In this document: positions 14,040 to 21,134 of the stretch, piece by piece
Layout of the letters: every line of letters starts with the position of its first letter
Position numbering within the stretch: position 1 is the stretch's first letter
IMG/VR virus record: IMGVR_UViG_3300036900_000103
Location: 1 to 30,378 of that record
Length of the DNA: 30,378 nucleotides
Source of the DNA: a virus
Direction: 5' to 3' (one strand)
The notes under the pieces: model-generated
The model's input: the letters and a program-made list of their open reading frames with translations, nothing else
Database searches by the model: none
What the model was told of the DNA's origin: nothing
Position numbers and translations under genes: made by a program

Positions 14040-14329
14040 CAGCCGCCAGAGGCGGGCTGAGCAGGCGTCGCCGGCATCGGCGCGATGAACGGCTGTGCGC
14101 CGGCGCACAGGATCTGAGCCGTCGATTCGGCCGTTGCCGCCGTCTTATTGGCGGCGTCGACAGCCTTGGTGATCTGCTCGGCGGTGGGCACCAGCGCGCA
14201 GCTGGCCGAGACGGCCGCCTTGACGTCGGCCGCGGTGATCGTCACCGGCTGGCCGGCGAGCGTGAAGGTGCAGGCGCCCATCGAGAGCGCCGCCACCGCG
14301 AGCGCGGTGGCAGAAGGGAATCTCATCAT
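14039..14329 (-). CDS. Exported or lipoprotein, lysis region, hypothetical
   Basis: A 96-residue protein with a signal segment (SATALAVAALSMGAC) that may be lipidated at Cys20, although MGAC is a weak lipobox. The mature part is Ala/Thr rich, helical (TAADVKAAVSASCALV, AANKTAATAEST), and contains two more Cys. A GGAG site lies about 10 bases before ATG 14329. Lying between the holin and the spanin-like pair, it may take part in lysis, but nothing proves it. Confidence 0.55.
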   Translation of the reverse strand: MMRFPSATALAVAALSMGACTFTLAGQPVTITAADVKAAVSASCALVPTAEQITKAVDAANKTAATAESTAQILCAGAQPFIAPMPATPAQPASGG

Positions 14330-14375
14330 TTGTCGGTCTCCTCGAAGTTGGCCGGAAGCCCCCGGCCGTGGGATT

Positions 14376-14936
14376 TCAGGCCGCGTGCGCGACGTCGGGC
14401 GTCGGCACCGCGATCGAGGCGGCAGACGGCGTCGTATTGAGCGTGAGGCGCGCCTCGATCTTCTGGGCCAGCAGATCGGGCGTGACGCCGAGGGTCTTGA
14501 TGGCGTCGGGCACGTGGTCGGCGGCATAGCGCGCCGCGATCGCCACGGCCTCGTTCTTGACGTCGACCATCAGCGGACCATTGCCGATCTTCCCGGCGAG
14601 CTGGCTCTGCGCGAAGGCGAGCCCATTGGTCATCGCGGTTTCCAGCATGCCGGAAAGCCGGGCGTTCTTGTCGAGGCCGAGGCGGACCTCGATCTGCCGC
14701 AGCGCCCAGACGCCGAGCAGGGCGACCAGCGAGCCGACGAACGGCAGTACGTAGTTCGCGAGCAGCGGGCCGACGTCGACCGATGTCGACGCGGGATCCG
14801 CTGCGGCGGCGAGGCCGGGCAGCAGGATCGCGAACAGGACCGCACCGACGACGGCAGCGGCGCGGCGGCCGCCGAGGATGGTCGCCAGGATGCAGGCAAG
14901 GCAAAGCGCGCGCAGAAGGCGCAGATGGTTCTTCAC
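14376..14936 (-). CDS. Holin, LLH family
   Basis: A 186-residue protein with N-terminal hydrophobic segments (AVVGAVLFAILLPGLAAA and YVLPFVGSLVALLGVWAL) followed by a helical domain typical of the phage LL-H holin family. Visible motifs are ETAMTNGLAFAQSQ, LMVDVKNEAVAIAARYAADHVPDAI and LGVTPDLLAQKIEARL. It would form membrane lesions that release the endolysin. GTG 14936 has an AAAGGA ribosome site. The gene is separated from the endolysin by an oppositely oriented HNH gene. Extra length before the family domain (about 50 residues) may act as a signal. Confidence 0.8.
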   Translation of the reverse strand: MKNHLRLLRALCLACILATILGGRRAAAVVGAVLFAILLPGLAAAADPASTSVDVGPLLANYVLPFVGSLVALLGVWALRQIEVRLGLDKNARLSGMLETAMTNGLAFAQSQLAGKIGNGPLMVDVKNEAVAIAARYAADHVPDAIKTLGVTPDLLAQKIEARLTLNTTPSAASIAVPTPDVAHAA

Positions 14937-15011
14937 GGGTCGGTCCTTTCAGGTTGTCGGGGGAGCGCCGGATAGGTGCGCACGTCCGGCTCGGCGTGCT
15001 AAAAAACTGGA

Positions 15012-15446
15012 ATGGCCAAAACAGCGGCGAAGCGGCGGTGCGCTATCTGCGCCAGGCCTTTTCGATCAAACTACCGGCATGCCAAGACATGCGGCGCGCC
15101 GGCGTGTCAAGTGGGCGCGAAGAGAGCGAGCAAGCGGCGCTGGTATCGTCGATATGCCGATCTAATCAAGGCGAAGAAGCGCCGTCGTTTTGCGACAGAC
15201 GCGAACGCAAGGGCGGCCATCCTGGCGGCATCACAGCACGCGAGATTTAACGGCCTGAGAGAGAGTCGCCTCAAGCTCGACGGCTATAAATGCTCATGCG
15301 GGAGAACGGATAGGCTTGTGGTTCGCCATAAGCGCCCAATGCCGACCCGCAGCACGACCGACAGAGTGAGCAAGCTGTGGGATTTAAAAACGATGTGCCG
15401 CGCCTGCAACCTCGCCATCAATTCAGGCCGAGCGCTTTTCGGCTAG
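15012..15446 (+). CDS. HNH endonuclease-like moron in reverse orientation
   Basis: A 144-residue basic protein with an N-terminal zinc finger (CAICARPF, KTCGAPACQ), a basic linker (SKRRWYRRYADLIKAKKRRR) and a C-terminal HNH-like module (YKCSCGRTD, VVRHKRPMP, WDLKTMCRACNLAIN). It is the only + strand gene within the late cluster. It sits between endolysin and holin and overlaps the endolysin end by 29 bases. AGA, AGT, TTT and AAA codons and a lower GC content set it apart. These are the signs of a mobile homing-type endonuclease gene. Its layout matches the protein at 3227-3763. Confidence 0.75.
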   Translation: MAKTAAKRRCAICARPFRSNYRHAKTCGAPACQVGAKRASKRRWYRRYADLIKAKKRRRFATDANARAAILAASQHARFNGLRESRLKLDGYKCSCGRTDRLVVRHKRPMPTRSTTDRVSKLWDLKTMCRACNLAINSGRALFG

Positions 15447-16212
15447 CCGGACCGATGATGCCATCGGACACCAGGCCGATGGCGTGCTGCCAGTCGGCAA
15501 TCACCCGGAAGGTCTGCGGACCAAAGGCACCGTCAACCGGCACGATGCCGAGTTTCCGCTGCACGGCCTCGACGTCGGGCCCGTGACAGCCTTCGAAGAG
15601 ATCGCGCGCGCCGACCGGCGGCGGTGGCGGGTCATTGATCGGGAGCTTCGGCCAATCCCTCGAGGCCGCCGCCGGCGCCACGATGCCTATGCTGGCGCGC
15701 GGCTCGACACTCTTGAGCCGGCCGAGCTCGTCAAGGCTGTGCACCTGGCGGTACGGATAGACCGGGCACGGCCGCGGATCGATCTCGCAATGGCCGTGGA
15801 AGGTCACCGGCGTGCCCAAGCCGAAGTAAACCGAGTCGATGGCCACCATGAGGGCGTGCGTCGCGGCCAGGCTCTCCGGGGTGAAGTCTTTGCTGCCGTG
15901 CGTCGAGATCGCAATCGTGGCGACGTTGCCCATGTGCACCATGGCCGGCTCGACCAGCGGCACCTCGCCGAGCTGCGCCGCCGGTGTCAGCTCGAGCGGG
16001 CGGCCGGTCACCACAACGCCCGCTTTGTCGACCACGAAATTATAACCGATGCCGGCCCACCCGTTGGCGAGGTGCCAGCGGTTGACTTCCTCGGCCAGGC
16101 CGACGCCGGCGAGCGCCGCGTTGTCGGAATCGGTGCAGTGCAGGAAGACGCGCGTCACCTTGCGTGCGGGCGCGCGAAAGCCTGCCGGGTCGAACGGCCG
16201 GAATTCCCACAT
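15418..16212 (-). CDS. Endolysin: N-acetylmuramoyl-L-alanine amidase with peptidoglycan-binding domain
   Basis: A 264-residue lysis enzyme that cuts the amide bond between N-acetylmuramic acid and the stem peptide. Residues of about 18-160 form an Amidase_2 domain with zinc ligands His25 (VFLHCTDS), His141 (HGHCEI) and Cys149 (RPCPVY), plus Tyr57 in IGYNF. A Pro-rich linker (INDPPPPPVG) leads to a PG_binding_1 domain at about 208-264 (GPDVEAVQRKLG, DGAFGPQT, DGIIGPASRKAL). There is no signal peptide, so it depends on the holin for release. Order and length are normal for the family. Confidence 0.92.
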   Translation of the reverse strand: MWEFRPFDPAGFRAPARKVTRVFLHCTDSDNAALAGVGLAEEVNRWHLANGWAGIGYNFVVDKAGVVVTGRPLELTPAAQLGEVPLVEPAMVHMGNVATIAISTHGSKDFTPESLAATHALMVAIDSVYFGLGTPVTFHGHCEIDPRPCPVYPYRQVHSLDELGRLKSVEPRASIGIVAPAAASRDWPKLPINDPPPPPVGARDLFEGCHGPDVEAVQRKLGIVPVDGAFGPQTFRVIADWQHAIGLVSDGIIGPASRKALGLN

Positions 16213-16230
16213 GGTCGGTTGTCCTTTGGT

Positions 16231-16563
16231 CTAGGGGTTGCCGCTGGTCGGCTGCGGCCGCATCGGCGTGAAGCCGAAGACGCGGCCCTCCACGACGCCG
16301 AGCCGGCGCTCATGCTCATCAATCCGCCCGGCCTGGCGCGCGCCGTCGGCGGTGTCCTTGGTGATGTAGGCCGTGAGTTCGCGGCGCATCGACTTCACCT
16401 CGCCGGTGAGGTCGGCAAAGAACCATCCGGCGATCGCTACCAGGGCGCCGACGAACGGCGGAAACACGACCATCGAGACGCGCGCATAGCCTTGAAGGGC
16501 GATGTTCCGCGCCACCGCCTCGATGCGCTTGCGCTCACCGTTGCCGTTCTCGATATCAGCCAT
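16231..16563 (-). CDS. Single-span membrane protein, lysis region
   Basis: A 110-residue protein with a charged cytoplasmic start (MADIENGNGERKRIEA), one membrane segment near residues 30-50 (SMVVFPPFVGALVAIAGWFF) and a charged helical tail likely to be a coiled coil (GRIDEHERRLGVVEGRV). It lies just before the endolysin in transcription order. Topology would allow a second holin-type protein or an i-spanin, so it competes with the gene at 13812 for that role. The family is not recognised. Confidence 0.6.
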   Translation of the reverse strand: MADIENGNGERKRIEAVARNIALQGYARVSMVVFPPFVGALVAIAGWFFADLTGEVKSMRRELTAYITKDTADGARQAGRIDEHERRLGVVEGRVFGFTPMRPQPTSGNP

Positions 16564-16579
16564 TCACACCTCCCCGAGA

Positions 16580-18136
16580 TCAGGCGTCGCGGCCGCGGCG
16601 ATCGGTCCAGCCGAGCGTGACGCACCGAACCGCGTCCGACGCACCGGACGCCGATATGCGGTAGCGCACTTGCGCGCTGGTGTTGGTGCGGACGGTCATT
16701 TGAGCGCCCGCGCTTTCGCCGGTGTTCACGCCGCCGAAGTTGTGGAAGCCGGTCGCGCGCACTGGCACCTCATCGCTGGCGGCGGGGTCGCTGATATAGC
16801 CGACGAAATCGTTGGAGCCGGTCGTGGCCGAAATCAGAAGCAGCGCCAGCACGCTCACGCCCGACGGCACGCCGGAGAGCGTCTTGCTGACCGCCGACGT
16901 GCCGGGGTTGGTATCGGCGAAGTCGGCCACCATCGCCGACCACCGGAAGTAATCGCCGTCCTGCGTAAATGCCAGGATGTGCGAGGAGCCATCCGTCTTG
17001 AAACTGCCGATGCGGCGCTTGAGCGTATAGCCGCTCGGCATGGTCGGCGCCGAGGCCGACGTCGACGCCAAGAAAGCCGTGGTGCCGTCCGTCTTGCCGA
17101 TGGCAAAGGCGTGATACCACGTCGAGGCACCGAGGCTGCCGGTGTCCAGGCCATTGGCGCCCGTCGTGCCGCAGTCGATCGTGCCGGCGGACATGGCGAG
17201 CATGGCGGCCGCCGTGCCGTCCGCGCATTGGCCAGCGGCGACGTCGATCTTGGTATTGGGCGTGCCGCCGTTGTTCGACATGCCGAGACCGGCCAGGTGT
17301 GAGCGAATCACCTCAGTGGCTGGCACCACGTAGTCGGCGATCCACTTCGACCGGGCGCCGTCCCAATCGAAGCGTGTCACGCGGCCCGGCGGCGCAGTGG
17401 CGAGGTCGGTGGTGTCGGCGCCGCCCGGTGTGAACGTCACGCCGTTGGCAGTGCTGCCGTAGGGATAAACGAAGACATAGGCGCCGTGGCCCATGCCGGC
17501 GGCGTCATGCGCCAGCATGGTGAGCGTGCGGCCCGCGGCCGAGCAGTCGAAGGCCAGCACCTTGCCGATATCATCGGCGGTGAAGGTGTAGGACGCCGCG
17601 CCCTTGTCCTCAAATTTCTTGCGCTGCGAGGCGGCGAAGATGTGGGTGGCGCCGGCGTCGAGACCGAGGTGAAACCGGCCCTCTTCGGCATGGCTCGCCG
17701 CGGCGGTGCGGGTGCCGCTGATATAGCGCTTCTTCGCCCATTCGACGGCGACGCCGATGGCAAAGTCGAGCCACATCGCGCCGGCCGGCAGCCAACCCGG
17801 CACGGCCGCGACACCGTTGACCAGGGCGGCGAGAAGATGCTTGGCCGCTGCCGCGTTCGGCGCGTTGTAGATGCGGTAAGGTGTCGTCTGCCAGTCGATG
17901 AGCGCGCCGCTCGAGCTCTCCTGCAGGGTCCGCGTCAGGGTGTCCGGCGTGCCCGTCGTGAAGATGCCATAGCCGATCTCCCAGATGGTGCCGGTGTCGT
18001 TGGTGGCGAGATAGAACGCGGCGTCACCGCTCGAGAAGCCCGAGCGCCAGGTGCGGAAGGCACCATAGGCCCCGCCCATCGCGAAGGTGCCCGTACCGGT
18101 GGTCGTGCTGGCTTCGCCGATCTTGTCAGCAAACAT
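16580..18136 (-). CDS. Tail fibre/tail tip structural protein
   Basis: A 518-residue virion protein. The first 80 residues (ASTTTGTGTFAMGGA, AAFYLATNDTG, WEIGYGIFTTGTPDTL) match a common N-terminal module of phage tail and fibre proteins, and a related copy starts the protein at 22996-23604. The middle (ASYTFTADDIGKVLAFD, GRTLTM) is beta-rich. The C-terminal part from about residue 320 (ADGTAAAMLAMSAGTIDCG, WYHAFAIGKTDGT, MPSGYTLKRRIGSF) resembles receptor-binding domains. An AGGAAGG site lies upstream. It is probably distal in the tail and involved in host recognition. Confidence 0.75.
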   Translation of the reverse strand: MFADKIGEASTTTGTGTFAMGGAYGAFRTWRSGFSSGDAAFYLATNDTGTIWEIGYGIFTTGTPDTLTRTLQESSSGALIDWQTTPYRIYNAPNAAAAKHLLAALVNGVAAVPGWLPAGAMWLDFAIGVAVEWAKKRYISGTRTAAASHAEEGRFHLGLDAGATHIFAASQRKKFEDKGAASYTFTADDIGKVLAFDCSAAGRTLTMLAHDAAGMGHGAYVFVYPYGSTANGVTFTPGGADTTDLATAPPGRVTRFDWDGARSKWIADYVVPATEVIRSHLAGLGMSNNGGTPNTKIDVAAGQCADGTAAAMLAMSAGTIDCGTTGANGLDTGSLGASTWYHAFAIGKTDGTTAFLASTSASAPTMPSGYTLKRRIGSFKTDGSSHILAFTQDGDYFRWSAMVADFADTNPGTSAVSKTLSGVPSGVSVLALLLISATTGSNDFVGYISDPAASDEVPVRATGFHNFGGVNTGESAGAQMTVRTNTSAQVRYRISASGASDAVRCVTLGWTDRRGRDA

Positions 18137-18164
18137 GATTGCCTTCCTGTCGTGGGTGGGCGGG

Positions 18165-19076
18165 CTAGATCAGCTCGCGGAGCTTGACGCCGGCGCCGAA
18201 CATGGCGCCCCCGGCGTCGAAAACCGGCGGCAAGGTGTAGGCCGCGGCGGCGGTGAAGACGCCCTGCATGGTGAAGCGGTGGAAGTCCGTGGAGGCCGCC
18301 GGATCGAGGCAGCAGATCACGTCACCCCAGAGACCCCGCAACCGCTGGATCTCGGCGGCGCCGTCGAAGGCCTCGCGGACAGTGAGTGCGTAGAAGGCGA
18401 TTTCGAACAGCCGCGCCGGGCTGGTGGTGCGGCGATCGGTGAAGGTCCGGCCGTAGGGCGTCTTCGACTGCACGTCCATCGAGTCGAAGCCGAGTGGCGT
18501 CCCGCCGATATCGAAGTTGAACGACGGCTGCCAGGCCTCGCCCAGCACCAGCCTGCCGGCTTCGAGATAGGTGAGCGCGAGCGAGGCGTCGGCGATGTCG
18601 ATCCGCCAGTATTGGAACAGCCCTGCCGCCGTCCATCGCACCAGCGAGGTGAAATGCGGCCAGCCCGGCGTGGTGGGCTTGCCGGTGACCGGCCACGCGC
18701 TCACCCATCCGGTATCGACCGCCGGCGCGGCGGTGAGGTTGGCCTCGCTGTCGGCACCGCGCACCCGCAGCGTACCGACGCCGCTGAGATTGTGGGCGAC
18801 CAGGGCGAGCGTGTCGGCGGCGATCGGGGCCGCGAGCACCAGCGTGAGCGCGGCTGTCGTGACGCCGTTGCTCCGCCACTTCTTCGCCGGGTCCATGTCG
18901 AGCAGGTTGGCCGCGCCGAGCGTCGTGACTTCCGAATCGGCCGTCAGCGTGCCGGCATCGGAGTCTGCCGGGTTGAGGATGAGCACGTTTTCGGAAGGCA
19001 TCGCTGCGGGCACCACGTAGGGGACAAGGGAACCGGAGGCGAAGGGCGCCGCCGCGATCGGGGTCGCGCCGAACAT
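18165..19076 (-). CDS. Phage tail-associated structural protein, 303 aa
   Basis: A 303-residue protein. The region of about 30-170 (NLLDMDPAKKWRSNG, LVLAAPIAADTLALVAHNLSG, GTLRVRGADSE) looks like a beta-sandwich of the discoidin or carbohydrate-binding kind. The C-terminal region contains TFTDRRTTSPARLFEIAF and GLWGDVICCLDPA. Similar proteins stand in the tail-tip regions of alphaproteobacterial phages, where the exact role is unknown. ATG 19076 is chosen over the GTG at 19145, since the extra residues are Arg-rich and out of character. A GGAA lies upstream. Confidence 0.6.
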   Translation of the reverse strand: MFGATPIAAAPFASGSLVPYVVPAAMPSENVLILNPADSDAGTLTADSEVTTLGAANLLDMDPAKKWRSNGVTTAALTLVLAAPIAADTLALVAHNLSGVGTLRVRGADSEANLTAAPAVDTGWVSAWPVTGKPTTPGWPHFTSLVRWTAAGLFQYWRIDIADASLALTYLEAGRLVLGEAWQPSFNFDIGGTPLGFDSMDVQSKTPYGRTFTDRRTTSPARLFEIAFYALTVREAFDGAAEIQRLRGLWGDVICCLDPAASTDFHRFTMQGVFTAAAAYTLPPVFDAGGAMFGAGVKLRELI

Positions 19077-19089
19077 CTGGAAGTTCCGA

Positions 19090-19350
19090 TCAGGGCGCCG
19101 GCGGAGTGGGCGCCGGAGACGCCGGCTTGCCGTCGCCTTGCGCATCCTTGTTCGCGGCCTGCAGACGCTTCACCTCGGCGCGCAGCGCAAGGTTCTCGGC
19201 GAAAATGGCCGCGGCGGCGCGGTTCAGCTGCGTGATCACGCCGTCGTAGTACTCGACCGAAAGCGTTGCCTTTGGCGTTTCCTGCGCCGCCGCCGGCAGG
19301 GCAATCGCCGCGGCAGCCACGGCCGCCAGAACCAGACGGTCCATTCTCAT
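19090..19350 (-). CDS. Small exported coiled-coil protein
   Basis: An 86-residue protein with a clear signal peptide (MRMDRLVLAAVAAAAIALPAAAQ, likely cut after AAAQ), a helical part (AIFAENLALRAEVKRLQAANKD) that looks like a short coiled coil, and a Pro-rich tail (PASPAPTPPAP). A GGGAGAGA ribosome site lies before ATG 19350. Finding a Sec signal among tail genes is unusual. It may be a periplasmic or envelope factor and not a virion part. Confidence 0.6.
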   Translation of the reverse strand: MRMDRLVLAAVAAAAIALPAAAQETPKATLSVEYYDGVITQLNRAAAAIFAENLALRAEVKRLQAANKDAQGDGKPASPAPTPPAP

Positions 19351-19364
19351 TTCACTCTCTCCCT

Positions 19365-21131
19365 TCAGAAGTTGACGCACGTCGTCACGCCGGGCCACCT
19401 GGCGAGCCATGCCGGATTGCAGGAGGCGTAGTTCATGGCGTCGTACTGGAACGGGTTCGCGGCATAGCTCCCGCTGGTCAGCGTGTAGGTGTCGCCGCTG
19501 AAGCTCGCGCTGTTGCCGACACCGCCCGCCATGCTCACCGCAATGATGGAGGTGCTGCCGTTCACGGTGATCGATCCCGCCCATGTCGATCCTGTCGATG
19601 GCGTGATGACATTGCCGCCGCTCGTATAGGCGCCATAGCCAGTGCTATCGACCGGGACCGAGAAGTGCGTCGCGTCGATCCTGGTCGCCGCCAGCGTCTG
19701 TCCGTTGATCTGCGTCATGCCGCCGACCGACGAGAAGTGGAACAGGTCGCCGCTGGTGACCGGGTTGCCGCCGGCAGCGATCGTCACGACCGCCGGGTTG
19801 GCGTTGGTGATGCCGGTGACCGTGTGCGAGGAATCGGAGTTCGTCTCGATGAAGAAGCCGGTGGCCGCCGTGATGGTCGGATCGTCGAAGACGACATCGA
19901 TGTTCCAGGTCGAATTGACGTTGCCCTTTTCGACCGTGGCCAGCGACCTCGCGTTTCTGACCCGAACGTTCTGAGCCTGGAAGTTCACCGAGTCCTTGGC
20001 CCCGCACATGCAGTTGATGCCGGGGTTTTCCATGTCGATGTTCTTCAGGAGACCATTGACGGTCGACCCGAACACGATGCCTTCGACCAGCGCGTTGCTG
20101 GTGCCGGTGGGCACGCAGTTGTCGATCGTCACGTTGGTGGCACCGGCCCGTCCGACCGGCGGCGCCGAGTCCCGACCCATCAGGCAGCTGATGCCGCCGT
20201 TGCCGTTGTTGTTCCACGTGATGTTGCGGATCGTGCTTCCGCTGATGCCATAGTTCTGGTGACCGACAACGATGAGGTCGATCTGCCGCGTCCCGGCCGG
20301 TGCGCTGCCGGTAAACGTGCTCGCGGAGGCACCCGTGGCGTTCCACTGAACGACGATATCCTGCGTGCGGACGCAGTAATCGATGGCGGTCGATGTCTGT
20401 GATGCGTCGTCGGTGATCGAGCAGTCGAAGTTGTCCGCCGACATCGTGACGGTCGCGTCGCCCGCGACCGCATGGATGCAGCCGAAGCCGGGCGACGCCT
20501 TGGCGGACATCGTGCAGCTACCGCCACTTAGCGTGACGCTGCTGCCGCCGACGAGGTTCGGCAGGTACATGCCGGCCACTTGGCTCGTCGTCGTGCTGTT
20601 CCATGCGACGTTCGTCGCGATGATCGCGACCTTCGTGGCACCGGGCGCGTATATCCCGTAGTCACCCCAATCCAGCGGCGTGAGGTTCGTCAGTTTGAGG
20701 GTGTATAGGCTCGCCGGGGCGCTCAGCGTCAGGAGCCGCCCGGTGCCGCCGGAGTCGAGCACCAGGCCGTCGAGGCCGATGGTTACGCCGCTCGCCCCCA
20801 CGGTCGATGATCCGAGCGTGGCATAGCCGGGGTTGATCGCCGAGACCGTGACATTGCTGGTGAGGGTGGCGCCGGCGTAGCTGCCCGGCGTGCCGGGACA
20901 GCCGTTCAATTTGACAGTGCCGCCGGCCGCTACGACCTGTACCCCGCGCGCCACCGTGGCGAGCGGACTGCTGGATCGGCCGTTTCCCATCACGTCATCG
21001 CCCACGCCGATGCCGCCGCAATTGACGGCGGACACGTACACCAGAGACGGCGCGACGATGTTGCCCGCGTAGTTGCCGCCTACCAGGAAGGCGATGATCG
21101 GAAGCGCGAGAAGGCGAAGGAGGCGCCTCAT
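19365..21131 (-). CDS. Right-handed beta-helix protein, tailspike-like, with signal peptide
   Basis: A 588-residue protein. The N-terminal hydrophobic stretch (LLRLLALPIIAFLVGG) resembles a Sec signal or anchor. The body has the repeating short strands and Asn/Thr/Gly-rich turns of a pectate-lyase-type beta-helix (VTVSAINPGYATLG, VTIGLDGLVLDSGG, IRNITWNNNGNGG, VTIDNCVPTG, LLKNIDMENPG). A C-terminal part is beta-rich with Cys (CNPAWLARWPGVTTCVNF). Beta-helix spikes usually bind or cut surface polysaccharide. No catalytic residues are identified. The start is three bases after the stop of the preceding gene. Confidence 0.7.
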   Translation of the reverse strand: MRRLLRLLALPIIAFLVGGNYAGNIVAPSLVYVSAVNCGGIGVGDDVMGNGRSSSPLATVARGVQVVAAGGTVKLNGCPGTPGSYAGATLTSNVTVSAINPGYATLGSSTVGASGVTIGLDGLVLDSGGTGRLLTLSAPASLYTLKLTNLTPLDWGDYGIYAPGATKVAIIATNVAWNSTTTSQVAGMYLPNLVGGSSVTLSGGSCTMSAKASPGFGCIHAVAGDATVTMSADNFDCSITDDASQTSTAIDYCVRTQDIVVQWNATGASASTFTGSAPAGTRQIDLIVVGHQNYGISGSTIRNITWNNNGNGGISCLMGRDSAPPVGRAGATNVTIDNCVPTGTSNALVEGIVFGSTVNGLLKNIDMENPGINCMCGAKDSVNFQAQNVRVRNARSLATVEKGNVNSTWNIDVVFDDPTITAATGFFIETNSDSSHTVTGITNANPAVVTIAAGGNPVTSGDLFHFSSVGGMTQINGQTLAATRIDATHFSVPVDSTGYGAYTSGGNVITPSTGSTWAGSITVNGSTSIIAVSMAGGVGNSASFSGDTYTLTSGSYAANPFQYDAMNYASCNPAWLARWPGVTTCVNF

Positions 21132-21134
21132 CGG

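Noticed and set aside
15484-16620. A + strand gene opposite the amidase
   Set aside because: The - strand amidase has all zinc ligands and a PG-binding domain; the + strand frame is Arg/His-rich antisense.
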